From NCBI RefSeq assembly GCF_013344475.1, contig NZ_JABUOU010000005.1, forward strand, positions 22,642 to 86,641: DNA of 64,000 nucleotides. Reading direction: 5' to 3'. This DNA comes from Martelella limonii. Lineage in GTDB: Bacteria; Pseudomonadota; Alphaproteobacteria; Rhizobiales; Rhizobiaceae. The notes under the pieces are model-generated. The model saw nothing but the letters and a program-made list of their open reading frames with translations, ran no database searches and had not been told where the DNA came from. Numbering within the stretch: the first letter of the stretch is position 1; each line of letters opens with the position of its first letter. Both the position numbers and the translations under genes were made by a program. This document shows, piece by piece, positions 38,132-47,667 of this stretch.

Positions 38132-38803
38132 TCAGGCGATCGTGCCGCCCAAGGCGAGGGTCAGCGAATTGTCTAGATGCTGTTGCAAGGCGCCTTTGGC
38201 CGCCTCCGCATGTCCTTCACGCATGGGGATGAGGAAGGCGAGATGCTCGCTTCCGACGCGTTCGGCATTGAACGGGGTGACGCGCAGCCGGTATTGCACG
38301 GCCATCCGGATCTTGATCGCCGTCACCCGATAGACGTTGAGAAACAGCTCGTTATGCATACTCCCGATCACCGCGTTGTGCATCGACCAGTCCAGCTTCT
38401 GTAGCGCTTCGGCGTGTTCGTGCTCCTGACCGGGCGCGGCGTCCTCTGCCCGTTCAAACTCTCTGATCCAGAATTCGAGCGTATCCTTTGGAATAGTCCG
38501 CATCGCAGCGTCGACGGCGGCCAGTTCCAGCACGCTGCGCAACTCGTAAGCTTCACGCACGAACTGGATATCCATGCTCGGCACCATAAGGCGGCGCTTC
38601 GGCAGCGGAATCAGCAAGCCTTCAGTCTGAAACCTGGCAATCGCCTCACGAACCGAGCCAAGCGTGGTATCGGTGAGCTTTACCAGCTCGCGCTGGGAAA
38701 CGAGTTGACCGGGCTTCGGTGCGCCGGAATTGAGCAACGCCTCGATCCTTGTCATCACCTTCTGGCCCCAGCTCACGCTCTGGCGGCCGTCGGTGGTCGG
38801 CAA
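38132..38803 (-). CDS. FadR-type GntR transcriptional regulator
   Basis: A 223-residue regulator. The winged helix covers about residues 10-72 (KVMTRIEALLNSG, TDTTLGSVREAIARFQTEGLL). The FCD-type helical domain follows, with Asp/His in LDWSMHNAVIG and His in SEHLAFL and LQQHLDNS. The recognition helix differs from the usual SRTPVREAL, so it should bind a different operator from the GntR at 19271. It is a lone gene. Its target is not evident; the transporter at 39074 is the nearest candidate on the same strand. Confidence 0.88.
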   Translation of the reverse strand: MPTTDGRQSVSWGQKVMTRIEALLNSGAPKPGQLVSQRELVKLTDTTLGSVREAIARFQTEGLLIPLPKRRLMVPSMDIQFVREAYELRSVLELAAVDAAMRTIPKDTLEFWIREFERAEDAAPGQEHEHAEALQKLDWSMHNAVIGSMHNELFLNVYRVTAIKIRMAVQYRLRVTPFNAERVGSEHLAFLIPMREGHAEAAKGALQQHLDNSLTLALGGTIA

Positions 38804-39073
38804 CTAGCTAAAAAGCCTCAGAGGTTGCCCCTGTCGCCGCAGCCTTGGCGATAGCCGTCAGCGGGGTGAGTGTCGGCGCGCGCGCTCCGCAGTTGATCTT
38901 GCGCCTGTTTTTGGGGCCAGATCGTCCGCCGAGATGTTTGCCCCCGAGCTTTGATGGGGAAGCGGTGTCTCGGCTCGGCATTGCCAACTTGTTCAGCCAC
39001 ACTGAACTGGCTAAAGGGTGGTGGTGGGAATTCTCCGCCCGGTTGACGTTACGATGCCCCTCGGGCCGATCTG

Positions 39074-40048
39074 TCAGGTCTTCACCGGTTTGAGAGCGCT
39101 GCGGGCGTAATGCTGGGCGATGACCGCGCAGATCATCAGTTGCATCTGGTGAAACAGCATCAATGGCAGAACGATCGCGCCAACGCTTTGTCCGGCAAAG
39201 ATCGCGCCGGCCATCGGGACGCCGCTTGCAAGGCTTTTCTTCGATCCGCAAAACACGATGGCGATCTCATCGGCACGCGTAAAGCCCAGTGCCCGGCTGC
39301 CGAACATGGTCAGCGTTAGTACCACAGCCAGCATGAACGCGTTGATGACCACGAGTTCGCCCAGATCGGCGAGCGAGAGCTGCAGCCAGAGCCCTTCGGC
39401 AACCGCCGTGGAAAAGGCGAGATAAACCACCATCAGGATCGAACCGCGATCCACCGGCGACAGAATCTTCTTGTGGCCGCGCACCCATCCGCCGATCCAC
39501 GGCATAAGGAGCTGGCCGACGATGAAGGGCACAAGCAATTGCAGCAGGATCTGGTAAAGCGCATCAAAGGAAAATCCGCCATGTCCGCCGGCAGTCAGCA
39601 TGATGCCGATCAGCAGCGGGGTCGCGAACATGCCGACGATGTTGGAGGCGGTCGCCGCGCAGATCGCCGCCGGTACATTGCCGCCAGCCATCGAAGTAAA
39701 GGCGATGGAGGACTGCACGGTGGATGGCAGGACGGCGATGAACAGGATGCCGGCCAGCATGCCATCTGGCAGCTCGAACGGCAAAAGATGGGCAATGCCG
39801 AAGCCCAGCAGCGGGAAGATGCCGAAAGTCGTCGCGAGAATGGCGAGGTGCAGACGCCAGTGCAAAAGACCGCCGAGCACCACCTGGCGCGACAATCGGG
39901 CGCCCTGGAGAAAAAACAGCAGTGCGATGGCGCATTTGGTGGCAATCGCGAACCAGCCCGCCGCCGCGCCGGTCACCGGCAGCAATGAGGCCAGAGCCAC
40001 GGTGGCGAGCAGAAGAAGGGTGAACTGATCGGGCAGAAAACGACGCAT
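39074..40048 (-). CDS. Bile acid:sodium symporter (BASS/YfeH) family transporter
   Basis: A 324-residue membrane protein with about ten hydrophobic segments. The pattern LLFFLQGARLSRQ, GILFIAVLPSTVQSSIAFTS, GGNVPAAICAATASNIVG and FCGSKKSLASGVPMA is typical of the SBF-like YfeH subgroup. These are sodium-coupled transporters of organic anions. Start ATG 40048 follows AAGGACAG; a longer open frame upstream lacks family sequence. It lies 32 bases downstream of the peptide ABC permease gene on the same strand and may be the last gene of that transcript. Confidence 0.87.
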   Translation of the reverse strand: MRRFLPDQFTLLLLATVALASLLPVTGAAAGWFAIATKCAIALLFFLQGARLSRQVVLGGLLHWRLHLAILATTFGIFPLLGFGIAHLLPFELPDGMLAGILFIAVLPSTVQSSIAFTSMAGGNVPAAICAATASNIVGMFATPLLIGIMLTAGGHGGFSFDALYQILLQLLVPFIVGQLLMPWIGGWVRGHKKILSPVDRGSILMVVYLAFSTAVAEGLWLQLSLADLGELVVINAFMLAVVLTLTMFGSRALGFTRADEIAIVFCGSKKSLASGVPMAGAIFAGQSVGAIVLPLMLFHQMQLMICAVIAQHYARSALKPVKT

Positions 40049-40080
40049 GTCTGTCCTTGGGAAATATTTGCCGTTCAGCC

Positions 40081-40965
40081 TCAGCGCGCGCGCGGATCGA
40101 GCGCGTCGCGCAGGCCGTCGCCGAGAAGGTTGAAGGCAAGGACTGTGGAGAAAATCGCGATCCCGGGCCACATCGCCATCCACGGCGCACTGGAGATGAA
40201 GCGCTGCGCGGTATTCAGCATCGAACCCCAGGAAGGGTCAGGCGGTTGCAGGCCGAGACCAAGGAATGAAAGGCTTGCCTCGGAGATAATGGCGGAGGCG
40301 ATCGTCAACGTCGCCTGCACGGTGAGTTGCGGCAGGATATTGGGCAGGATGTGACGCACCGCAATGCGCCAGCGCGGATTGCCGACGACGCTCGCCGCCT
40401 CGACATATTCCTCGTTCCGGATCGACAGCACCTGTCCGCGCGACAACCGGATGAACAGCGGCGTCGCGGTAATGCCGATGGCGATCATCGCATTGGTAAG
40501 GCTTGGCCCGAGGAACGAGGCGAGCGCGATGGCGAGAATCAGCGACGGGCAGGCGAGCAGCGCGTCCGTGAACCGGCTGATCAAACCGTCTATGACACCC
40601 CCGAGAAAACCAGCGGCAAGGCCGAGCGGCACGCCGATGGCGATCGCGATGGCGACCGAGGTGAGGCCGGCAAGAAGCGAAGCGCGCGTGCCCCATATGA
40701 TGCGGGAGAGAATGTCCCGGCCGACCTCGTCCGTTCCCATCCAGTGGGCAAGCGAGGGCGCCTGACGCACCGCGGTCCAGCTCTGCGCGGTCGGATCGTA
40801 AGGGGCAAGCAGGGGGGCGAAGATGGCGACGAACAGCATGAACAGAACGACGCCGAGGCCGACCAGCGCGCTCTTGCGCTTCCGCAGACGCCGCCAGACG
40901 CGACTCTGAAAAAGGCCGAGAATAGGCGCGCGTGTGGCCTTCTCGGTTTCCGGGATCGCTGACAT
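40081..40965 (-). CDS. Dipeptide/oligopeptide/glutathione ABC transporter permease, DppC/GsiD type
   Basis: A 294-residue permease. It has an N-terminal cytoplasmic leader with WRRLRKRKSALVG, one transmembrane segment, HWMGTDEVGRDILSRIIWGTR (the DppC hallmark), the EAA-like loop EYVEAASVVGNPRWRI and the tail GDGLRDALDPR. ATG 40965 was chosen; a longer open frame runs into the DppB gene and was rejected. Two bases separate it from DppB. Confidence 0.93.
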   Translation of the reverse strand: MSAIPETEKATRAPILGLFQSRVWRRLRKRKSALVGLGVVLFMLFVAIFAPLLAPYDPTAQSWTAVRQAPSLAHWMGTDEVGRDILSRIIWGTRASLLAGLTSVAIAIAIGVPLGLAAGFLGGVIDGLISRFTDALLACPSLILAIALASFLGPSLTNAMIAIGITATPLFIRLSRGQVLSIRNEEYVEAASVVGNPRWRIAVRHILPNILPQLTVQATLTIASAIISEASLSFLGLGLQPPDPSWGSMLNTAQRFISSAPWMAMWPGIAIFSTVLAFNLLGDGLRDALDPRAR

Positions 40966-40967
40966 GG

Positions 40968-41909
40968 TTAGCCTCGCAGTCTCGGATTGACGAGTATATA
41001 CCCGATATCCGCCAGAAGGTTGAGAAGGATGTAGAACACGGCCGTAACCAGCACCACGCCCTGCACCACCGGATAGTCGCGGGTAAACACCGCATCGACG
41101 ATGAGCTTGCCGAAGCCGGGGATGGTGAATATCTGCTCGGTCAGCACGGCGCCACCGAGCAGGGTGCCGAATTCGAGTGCGCCGAGCGTGATGATCGGCG
41201 TCAGCGCGTTGCGCATCGCGTGCTTGAAGACGACTTTCCATTCGCTGAGGCCCTTGGCGCGTGCGGTGCGCACATAGTCGCTTTCCAGCGCCTGCAACAT
41301 GGCCCCGCGGGTGTGGCGCATGATGATGCCGGCAATCGCCGTGCCGAGCACGAAGGCCGGCATGACGGTCGTCGCCAGATTCATCCGCAAATCCTTGAAC
41401 GGGCTGACATAGCCGGACGCAGGCAGCCAGCCGAGATGCACTGAGAAGAACAGAATCAGCAGAATGCCGAGCCAGAAATTCGGAACCGAGATACCGGCAA
41501 GCGAAACCACATTGGCCGAATAATCGATGGCGCTGTTGGGACGCAGAGCCGAAACAATACCGCCGGCGATACCGAGAACCATCGCAACGACAATGCCCAT
41601 GACCGCGAGCTGCAGCGTCACCGGCAGTTTCAATATGATGAGGTCGAGCACCGGCAGGTTGTGGCGCATCGACATGCCGAGATCGCCGGCAAGCACGCCC
41701 TTTACCCAAAACAGGTACTGGACGGGAATTGGCTGGTCGAGATGGTATTGCGCGCGGATGGCGGCGATCATCTCGTCGCTCGGGTTTTCACCGGCAAGCA
41801 TCAGCGCCGGGTCGCCGGGGAGGAGATGCTGCAACGAGAAGATGATCATCGACAGGATGATCAGGGTCGGGATGAGCTGCAGCAGGCGCCGCGCGATAAG
41901 CGATGTCAT
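40968..41909 (-). CDS. Dipeptide/oligopeptide/glutathione ABC transporter permease, DppB/GsiC type
   Basis: A 313-residue permease with six hydrophobic segments. DppB landmarks are RRLLQLIPTLIILSMIIF, LLPGDPALMLAGE, DYVRTARAKGLSEWKVVFKHAMRNAL and EQIFTIPGFGKL. It forms the channel with the DppC-type protein. It overlaps the upstream ATPase gene by four bases. Confidence 0.94.
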   Translation of the reverse strand: MTSLIARRLLQLIPTLIILSMIIFSLQHLLPGDPALMLAGENPSDEMIAAIRAQYHLDQPIPVQYLFWVKGVLAGDLGMSMRHNLPVLDLIILKLPVTLQLAVMGIVVAMVLGIAGGIVSALRPNSAIDYSANVVSLAGISVPNFWLGILLILFFSVHLGWLPASGYVSPFKDLRMNLATTVMPAFVLGTAIAGIIMRHTRGAMLQALESDYVRTARAKGLSEWKVVFKHAMRNALTPIITLGALEFGTLLGGAVLTEQIFTIPGFGKLIVDAVFTRDYPVVQGVVLVTAVFYILLNLLADIGYILVNPRLRG

Positions 41910-43000
41910 GGCGCGGCCCTCCCTTCGGCTGCAAAGGCCTCGAAGGCGGAAAACAGCGCTTCCAGGCGCGGATCGCGGCTTTCCCGATCGTCGAGGCCGA
42001 GGTCAGCCACCGGCAGGTCGCGCCAGAACGGACAGGCATTGGCATGGCCGTGCGCATCCGCTTCCAGCGCCATCGATACGGACTTGCATTCGGCGCGCGC
42101 ATGCGGGCAGCGGGTATGCAGACGGCAGCCGGAGGGCGGAGCGATCGGGCTCGGCAGATCGCCCACGAGCCTTTCGGACGCCGGTGGCCTGATGGTGCGC
42201 GTCGCCGCGACCGGGATCGAAGACAGCAGTGCGCGCGTATAAGGGTGGCGGGGGGCGGCGAAAATCTGCGCCGAGGTGCCGAGCTCGACCAGCTTGCCGA
42301 GATACATCACGGCAATGCGGTCGCTGATATGTTTCACCACGCTCAGATCATGCGAGATGAAGATGAAGGCGAGGTTGAAGCGCGCCTGAAGATCCTTCAA
42401 AAGGTTCAGGATCTGCGACTGGATGGAGACATCGAGCGCGGAAACGGCCTCGTCGCAGACAATCACCTTCGGTTCCGAGGCGAGCGCGCGGGCAATGACC
42501 ACGCGCTGACGCTGGCCGCCGGAAAACTCGTTCGGATAGCGATTGGCCTGTTCTGGCCTGAGGCCGACGAGGCTCAGAAGTTCATCAACGCGCGCTCGGC
42601 GTCTGGATGCCGGCAGGATATTGTAGAGCTTCAGGGGCTCGGCGATCGTCTGCCCGATCGTCATGCGCGGATTGAGCGAGGCATAAGGGTCCTGAAAGAT
42701 CAACTGGACATGCCGGCGGCGCAAGCGCAATTCATGATGACCGAGCGCGGTGATATCCTCACCGTCGAGAAAGACCTTGCCGGTGATGGGTTCGATCAGG
42801 CGCATCATCATCCGGCCAAGCGTCGACTTGCCGCAGCCGGATTCACCGACGACGGCGAGCGTCTCCCCGGGCATCAGTTTCAGTGAAACGTCGTCGACCG
42901 CCTGGACTTTGGCCTTCGGGCGACCCAGGAGGTCACGCTTGACGACGAAATGACAACTGAGGTCCTTCACTTCGAGGATCGGGGTCTGAAAATCGGTCAA
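41906..43000 (-). CDS. Peptide ABC transporter ATP-binding protein, DppF type
   Basis: A 364-residue ABC ATPase: Walker A GESGCGKS, QLIFQDPYASLNPRMT, signature FSGGQRQRVVIARAL, Walker B VIVCDEAVSALDVS. The oligopeptide-type C-terminal extension carries a Cys-rich motif (GCRLHTRCPHARAEC). It starts at TTG 43000, in a TTGA overlap with the stop of the preceding ATPase; GAGGAG lies upstream. Confidence 0.92.
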   Translation of the reverse strand: MTDFQTPILEVKDLSCHFVVKRDLLGRPKAKVQAVDDVSLKLMPGETLAVVGESGCGKSTLGRMMMRLIEPITGKVFLDGEDITALGHHELRLRRRHVQLIFQDPYASLNPRMTIGQTIAEPLKLYNILPASRRRARVDELLSLVGLRPEQANRYPNEFSGGQRQRVVIARALASEPKVIVCDEAVSALDVSIQSQILNLLKDLQARFNLAFIFISHDLSVVKHISDRIAVMYLGKLVELGTSAQIFAAPRHPYTRALLSSIPVAATRTIRPPASERLVGDLPSPIAPPSGCRLHTRCPHARAECKSVSMALEADAHGHANACPFWRDLPVADLGLDDRESRDPRLEALFSAFEAFAAEGRAAP

Positions 43001-44022
43001 GGGACTAGCTCCTCGAGCGGGGTGCGCCAGCAGCGGCTGAAATGGCCGTCCCGAACTTCGTGAAGCGGCTGTGCCTCGGCGCATTTTTCCAAGCGGAAGG
43101 GACAGCGTTCAGCAAAGCGGCAGCCGGTGGGCGGCGCCGACATGTCCGGCACCATGCCGGTGATCGTGGCCAGCCGCTCACGGGCTGCATCAAGGCGCGG
43201 CAAGGAGCCTAGCAGGCCTACTGTGTAGGGATGCTGGGGAAAGGCGAAGAGCTGTTCGACGGTGCCCTGCTCGACCACCTGCCCCGCATACATCACGATC
43301 ACATCGTCGCAGCTTTCAGCAACAACGCCGAGATCGTGGGTGATGAGAATGATGGCCGTGCCGGTCTTCTGTTGCAGTTCGCGCATCAGGTCCAGCACCT
43401 GCGCCTGTACGGTCACATCGAGTGCGGTGGTTGGTTCGTCGGCAATCAGCAATTCCGGATCGCAGGCCAGCGCTATGGCGATCATCACCCGCTGCCGCAT
43501 GCCGCCGGAGAGATTGTGAGGATATTGATCAAACCGCACCTCGGGCGACGGGATGCGCACCAGCCGCAGCATCTCGATTGCCCGTTGACGGGCCTCGCGC
43601 TTGGCCATGTCGGTGTGGCGCAGGATGACTTCCATCACCTGGTCGCCGACCGTGTAGGACGGGTTCAGCGAGGTCATCGGCTCCTGAAAGATCATCGCCA
43701 TCCGGTTGCCGCGCAGGTTGCGCAACACGCTTTCAGGTTCATGCAGAAGGTCCCGGCCGCCGAAGCGGATGTGGCCCGAGATTTCGACACTGTGTTTCGG
43801 CAAAAGCCGGAGGATCGCAAGCGACGTCACGCTCTTGCCGCTGCCGGATTCGCCCACAACGGCGAGCGTACGACCGTGCTTGACGGTAAAACTCACCCCA
43901 TCGACCGCCGTCGTCGCCCGGTCATCGCCGTGGAAGACAACGCTCAGTCCGTCAATTTCTAGCACATTGTTGCGGGAAGCATCGGCCCTGAGGGCCGATG
44001 CGCTGTCGTCCGTGTCTGTCAT
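42997..44022 (-). CDS. Peptide ABC transporter ATP-binding protein, DppD type
   Basis: A 341-residue ABC ATPase: Walker [24 protein letters not shown], signature [15 protein letters not shown], Walker [15 protein letters not shown]. The C-terminal motif [15 protein letters not shown] can hold a metal or iron-sulfur site. ATG 44022 was chosen; a GTG that overlaps the binding-protein stop is an alternative. Confidence 0.92.
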   Translation of the reverse strand: MTDTDDSASALRADASRNNVLEIDGLSVVFHGDDRATTAVDGVSFTVKHGRTLAVVGESGSGKSVTSLAILRLLPKHSVEISGHIRFGGRDLLHEPESVLRNLRGNRMAMIFQEPMTSLNPSYTVGDQVMEVILRHTDMAKREARQRAIEMLRLVRIPSPEVRFDQYPHNLSGGMRQRVMIAIALACDPELLIADEPTTALDVTVQAQVLDLMRELQQKTGTAIILITHDLGVVAESCDDVIVMYAGQVVEQGTVEQLFAFPQHPYTVGLLGSLPRLDAARERLATITGMVPDMSAPPTGCRFAERCPFRLEKCAEAQPLHEVRDGHFSRCWRTPLEELVP

Positions 44023-44033
44023 GACCGTCGGTA

Positions 44034-45548
44034 TCACTCGGCTGTCACGCCCGTCAGGCGGATGATGCCGTCCGGATAGGCCTTGAAGCCCTGGACATCC
44101 GAGTTCATCGCGAAGATCCACTTCGAGTGGTAGAGATAGACGATCGGCAGATCTTCCTGCAGGATCGAGATCACTTCGCTGTAGATTTCCTTGCGTGCAT
44201 CCGGGTCCTTCAGGGCCCTGGCTTCGGCAAGCAGCTTGTCCATATCCTCGTTGCAGTAGTGGGCGTCATTGCCGGCCGCGCCGCAGGAGAGCATCGGCGT
44301 GATGTTGAGATCGGGGTCGACGCGACCGCTCCAGCCAACCAGATGGGCCTCGAACTTACCCTGGCGGGCGATATCGAGTAGCGTCATCAGTTCCGTCGGC
44401 TTGATCGAGACGTTGATACCGATCTCGCCGACCATGGCTTGGACAAGCTGCATGACCTGCTGGCGTTCCGCATCGGTCGGCACCAGAACCTCGAGGTCGA
44501 CGCTCTCGACGCCGGCTTCGGCCATCTTGGCCTTGGCGGCCTCGACATCCCGGGCGGGAACCGGGAATTCCTGATCGTACCAGAAGCTCTGCGGCGGGAA
44601 GGGCTGGTTGCCGGTGGCGGCCTGACCCTCGAACACGACCTGGTTCAGCGCGTCGCGGTCGATGGCGAGGCTGAAGGCCTGACGCACCAGTGCCTTCTTG
44701 CCGGCGTCGAGATTGGCGTCTTCTCCGCCGATGTCGAAGGTGACGCCGTAATAGCCGAGACCGACGACAGGCAGCACGGAGAAGTCCGCGTCCGCTTCGG
44801 TAGCAGCCACATCGGTCGCGGCGAGGCGTTCCATCAGGTCGAGCTGGCCGGAGCGCAGGTTGAGCAGGCGAACGTTGGAATCCGGCATGCCGCGGAAGAT
44901 GAGCTCATCAAATGAGTAGCTGTCGGCATCGTAATAATCGTCGAATTTTTCGAGAACGATGCGGTCCTGGGCGACGTGTTCGACGAATTTGTACGGACCC
45001 GAGCAGACCGGAGCATTGGTGAAGTTTTCACCCAGTTCCTCGCCGGCCTTCGGGCTGATGACCATGCCGGCACGGTCGGAAAGGGCCGCCAGCAGCGGAA
45101 CCGACGGGGCCGAAAGGTTGATCGTGACGGTGGTGCCGTCAACGACGTCGATCGATGAAATGGCGCTGATCTCGGATTTGCGGCGCGAGGTCGGCATGTT
45201 GAGGTTGCGTTCGAGATTGTACTTGATCGCCTCGGCATTGATCGGCGTGCCGTCATGGAACACGGCATCGTCGCGCAGGTGCAGCGTTAGGGCGGTGGAG
45301 TCATCGTTCCACTCCCAGCTCGTCGCCAGCTTCGGCGCGATCTGGCCCTGTTCGTCAATATCGACTATCTTGTCGCAGAGCGACTGCAGAACGTGACGGC
45401 CCACGAAGCTCCAGTTGGTGGCCGGATCGAGCGTGTCCGGATCATCCTGCAGGCCGATATTGAGCACAGACTGGGCTGCGGCGGGGCTTGCGGCCATGGC
45501 CCCAAGGGCGAGGCTTGCGAGCAGTGCAAGGTGAATTGGCGTTTTCAT
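44034..45548 (-). CDS. Periplasmic peptide-binding protein (SBP family 5)
   Basis: A 504-residue binding protein. The signal peptide spans residues 1-25 (hydrophobic core, cleavage after PAAA). The mature part shows the family 5 pattern DDPDTLDPATNW, AWSWEWNDDSTALTLHLRDDAVFHDGTP-like sequence split over the start of lobe I, and AFSLAIDRDAL. It delivers a peptide to the Dpp-type permease. First gene after the gamma-glutamyltransferase, from which 48 bases separate it. Glutathione or gamma-glutamyl peptides are the likely ligand class given that neighbour. Confidence 0.92.
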   Translation of the reverse strand: MKTPIHLALLASLALGAMAASPAAAQSVLNIGLQDDPDTLDPATNWSFVGRHVLQSLCDKIVDIDEQGQIAPKLATSWEWNDDSTALTLHLRDDAVFHDGTPINAEAIKYNLERNLNMPTSRRKSEISAISSIDVVDGTTVTINLSAPSVPLLAALSDRAGMVISPKAGEELGENFTNAPVCSGPYKFVEHVAQDRIVLEKFDDYYDADSYSFDELIFRGMPDSNVRLLNLRSGQLDLMERLAATDVAATEADADFSVLPVVGLGYYGVTFDIGGEDANLDAGKKALVRQAFSLAIDRDALNQVVFEGQAATGNQPFPPQSFWYDQEFPVPARDVEAAKAKMAEAGVESVDLEVLVPTDAERQQVMQLVQAMVGEIGINVSIKPTELMTLLDIARQGKFEAHLVGWSGRVDPDLNITPMLSCGAAGNDAHYCNEDMDKLLAEARALKDPDARKEIYSEVISILQEDLPIVYLYHSKWIFAMNSDVQGFKAYPDGIIRLTGVTAE

Positions 45549-45596
45549 TATTCCCTCTTTCTTGGTTGGTACGTTAAGCTGGGTCGGATCGAAGCC

Positions 45597-47429
45597 CTAG
45601 CGTGCGACGGCGTAGCCCTGCACGCCACGCGGGTTGGCTCCCGCCTTCAGCAGAAGCGAGGCGCCATCCATTTCTCGCGCCACCGCCGAAAGCCGGCCTT
45701 CCGACCAGTCATCGCCGATGGTAAGCTTGTGGCCGCGCCGGGCAAGTTCGGCGCGGGTCTGTTCGCCATAGCGTCCTTCTATGGTGACGGCGCCGAGGCT
45801 GATCTCGCGCGGCCAGAAGGAGCTCGGGAGATGGTCCGTGTGGAAGGAAGGCGCGTCGATCGCCTCCTGCAGGTTCATGCCGGCGTGGACATGACGCAGG
45901 AACATGATCAACTGCCACTGGTCCTGCTGATCGCCGCCGGGCGTGCCAAAGGCCATGTAGGGCTTTCCGTCGCGGAACACGGTAGAAGGCGTCAACGTCG
46001 TTCGCGGGCGAACGGAGGGCTTCAGCGACGAATTAAGCCCTTCTTCCAGCCAGAACATCTGGGCGCGGGTGGTCAGGCAGAAGCCGAGGCCAGGAATGAC
46101 CGGGTTCGACTGCAGCCAGCCGCCGGACGGCGTGGCCGAAACCATGTTGCCCCAGCGATCGACCGTGGAAACCTGCACGGTGTCGCCGCGCTGGGCGCCT
46201 TCACGGGTCAGTGTCGGCTCGCCTGCCGCATCATTGGGAAGTTTCTGCTCCTTCGCCACCGTTGGTTCGCCGCCGCCGAGGCCGGGCTGGGCGATCGTTC
46301 CAACCTTTCGATGCGGCGGCATCGGCGGATTGCGGCCGTCCGGCCTGCCGGGGCGCACTTCGAGAGAGGCTTCATCGCCGATCAGCGCGCGACGGGTGTC
46401 TGCATAGGCGTCTGACAGCAGCGTTGCCATCGGTACGTCGCCGCCATCGCCATACCAGCTTTCGCGGTCGGCCATGGCGAGCTTGGCGGCCTCAACGACG
46501 AGATGGACGAAGTCGGGTCCCATCGGGTCGACCGAGGCGATGTCCGTGCCCTTCAGGATGTTGAGCATCTGCAGCAGGACCGGACCTTGCGACCACGGAC
46601 CGCATTTGAACACTTCGTAGTCGCCATAGGTCGTGGAGACCGGCGCTTCGATCTTCGGCGTGAAATTCGCCATGTCGTCGGCCGTGATCAGACCGCGATG
46701 GTGACGCCCGGAGACATCCCAGACGTCCTCGTTCTCGCAGAACGCCGCGATCTTCTCCGCCACCGGCCCGCGATACCAGAAATCGAGGGCAGCCTGGATA
46801 CGGGCTTCGCGCGTGGAGGCCTTGTTTGCCTGTTTCAGAAGTTCGGTGTAGAGCGCCGCCAGTTCACGATTGCGGAACAGCTTGCCGGTTTCAGGCGCCT
46901 TGCCACCGGGAAGATAGGTTGCAGCAGAGGTTGGCCAGTGGGTCTCGAACAGCGGCCGCATGGCGGCGATGGTGTTGGCGATGCGCGGCACGAGCGGGTG
47001 GCCGTTCTCGGCGTAGCCGATCGCGGGCGCCAGCACATCTTCGAGTTCGGCCGTGCCATAGTCGCGCAACAGCGTCAGCCAAGCCCCGAATGCGCCGGGA
47101 ACGCAGGCGGCGAGCATGCCCGTGCCCGGAATGAGATCGAGGCCAAGGCCGCGATAATGCTCGATCGTGGCCTTGGCAGGAACCGGCCCTTGGCCGGAAA
47201 TCACCACGGGTTTGTCGGCGCCGGCCGGCGACACGATGATTGGAACCTCACCACCTGGACCGTTGAGATGCGGCTCGACCACCTGGAGTACGAAGCCTGC
47301 GGCAACTGCCGCGTCAAAGGCCGTGTGGCCCTTTTCGAGAATGGACATGCCGACGGCAGCGGAAAGCCAATGCGTGGATGAGACGGCACCAAAAGTGCCC
47401 CTGAGTTCGGGTCGGGTCGTGAATGCCAT
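45597..47429 (-). CDS. Gamma-glutamyltransferase-family hydrolase, cytoplasmic
   Basis: A 610-residue Ntn-hydrolase precursor of the GGT family. The N-terminal half has AAVAAGFVLQVVEPHLNGPGG and VPGAFGAWLTLL. The self-cleavage nucleophile Thr is in GDTVQVSTVDRWGNMVS, followed by the small-subunit motif SSLKPSVRPRTTLTPS and the late GTPGGDQQDQWQL. There is no signal peptide, unlike secreted GGTs, so it should act on imported peptides. It is the first gene of a six-gene transcript with the peptide importer. A role in using glutathione or other gamma-glutamyl compounds is inferred. Confidence 0.9.
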   Translation of the reverse strand: MAFTTRPELRGTFGAVSSTHWLSAAVGMSILEKGHTAFDAAVAAGFVLQVVEPHLNGPGGEVPIIVSPAGADKPVVISGQGPVPAKATIEHYRGLGLDLIPGTGMLAACVPGAFGAWLTLLRDYGTAELEDVLAPAIGYAENGHPLVPRIANTIAAMRPLFETHWPTSAATYLPGGKAPETGKLFRNRELAALYTELLKQANKASTREARIQAALDFWYRGPVAEKIAAFCENEDVWDVSGRHHRGLITADDMANFTPKIEAPVSTTYGDYEVFKCGPWSQGPVLLQMLNILKGTDIASVDPMGPDFVHLVVEAAKLAMADRESWYGDGGDVPMATLLSDAYADTRRALIGDEASLEVRPGRPDGRNPPMPPHRKVGTIAQPGLGGGEPTVAKEQKLPNDAAGEPTLTREGAQRGDTVQVSTVDRWGNMVSATPSGGWLQSNPVIPGLGFCLTTRAQMFWLEEGLNSSLKPSVRPRTTLTPSTVFRDGKPYMAFGTPGGDQQDQWQLIMFLRHVHAGMNLQEAIDAPSFHTDHLPSSFWPREISLGAVTIEGRYGEQTRAELARRGHKLTIGDDWSEGRLSAVAREMDGASLLLKAGANPRGVQGYAVAR

Positions 47430-47567
47430 AATCTCAGCCTCTGGACGCGCTATGAACCAAACGATCCGATTGTCGACAATCAGGTCGTGTTTTGCTTATA
47501 AGAATACAATAATCGGCACCCGAACGAGGAAACAACCGCGTTCTCCGATTTTTTGTGCACATACTGT

Positions 47568-47579
47568 ATACTAACGTGT
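47568..47579 (-). promoter_or_regulatory. Operator-like site I (ATACTAACGTGT) between GGT operon and GntR
   Basis: It lies between the divergent GGT (start 47429) and GntR (start 47668). The left half equals the regulon motif and the right half resembles site D (GTGTCA against ATGTCA). It may belong to the local GntR rather than the sugar regulator. Confidence 0.45.
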
Positions 47580-47667
47580 CATATGGCAAGTGCATTGTGT
47601 AATTTATCATCTTAAGGCTGGGGCGATCTGGTTCACTTTGCGCCAGTCCGGATGTAAGGAAATGAAA

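Noticed and set aside
39022..39060. Short NRAENSHHHP match to IS6 transposases on the minus strand
   Set aside because: Only about seven residues match and the flanks do not; too short to call a remnant.
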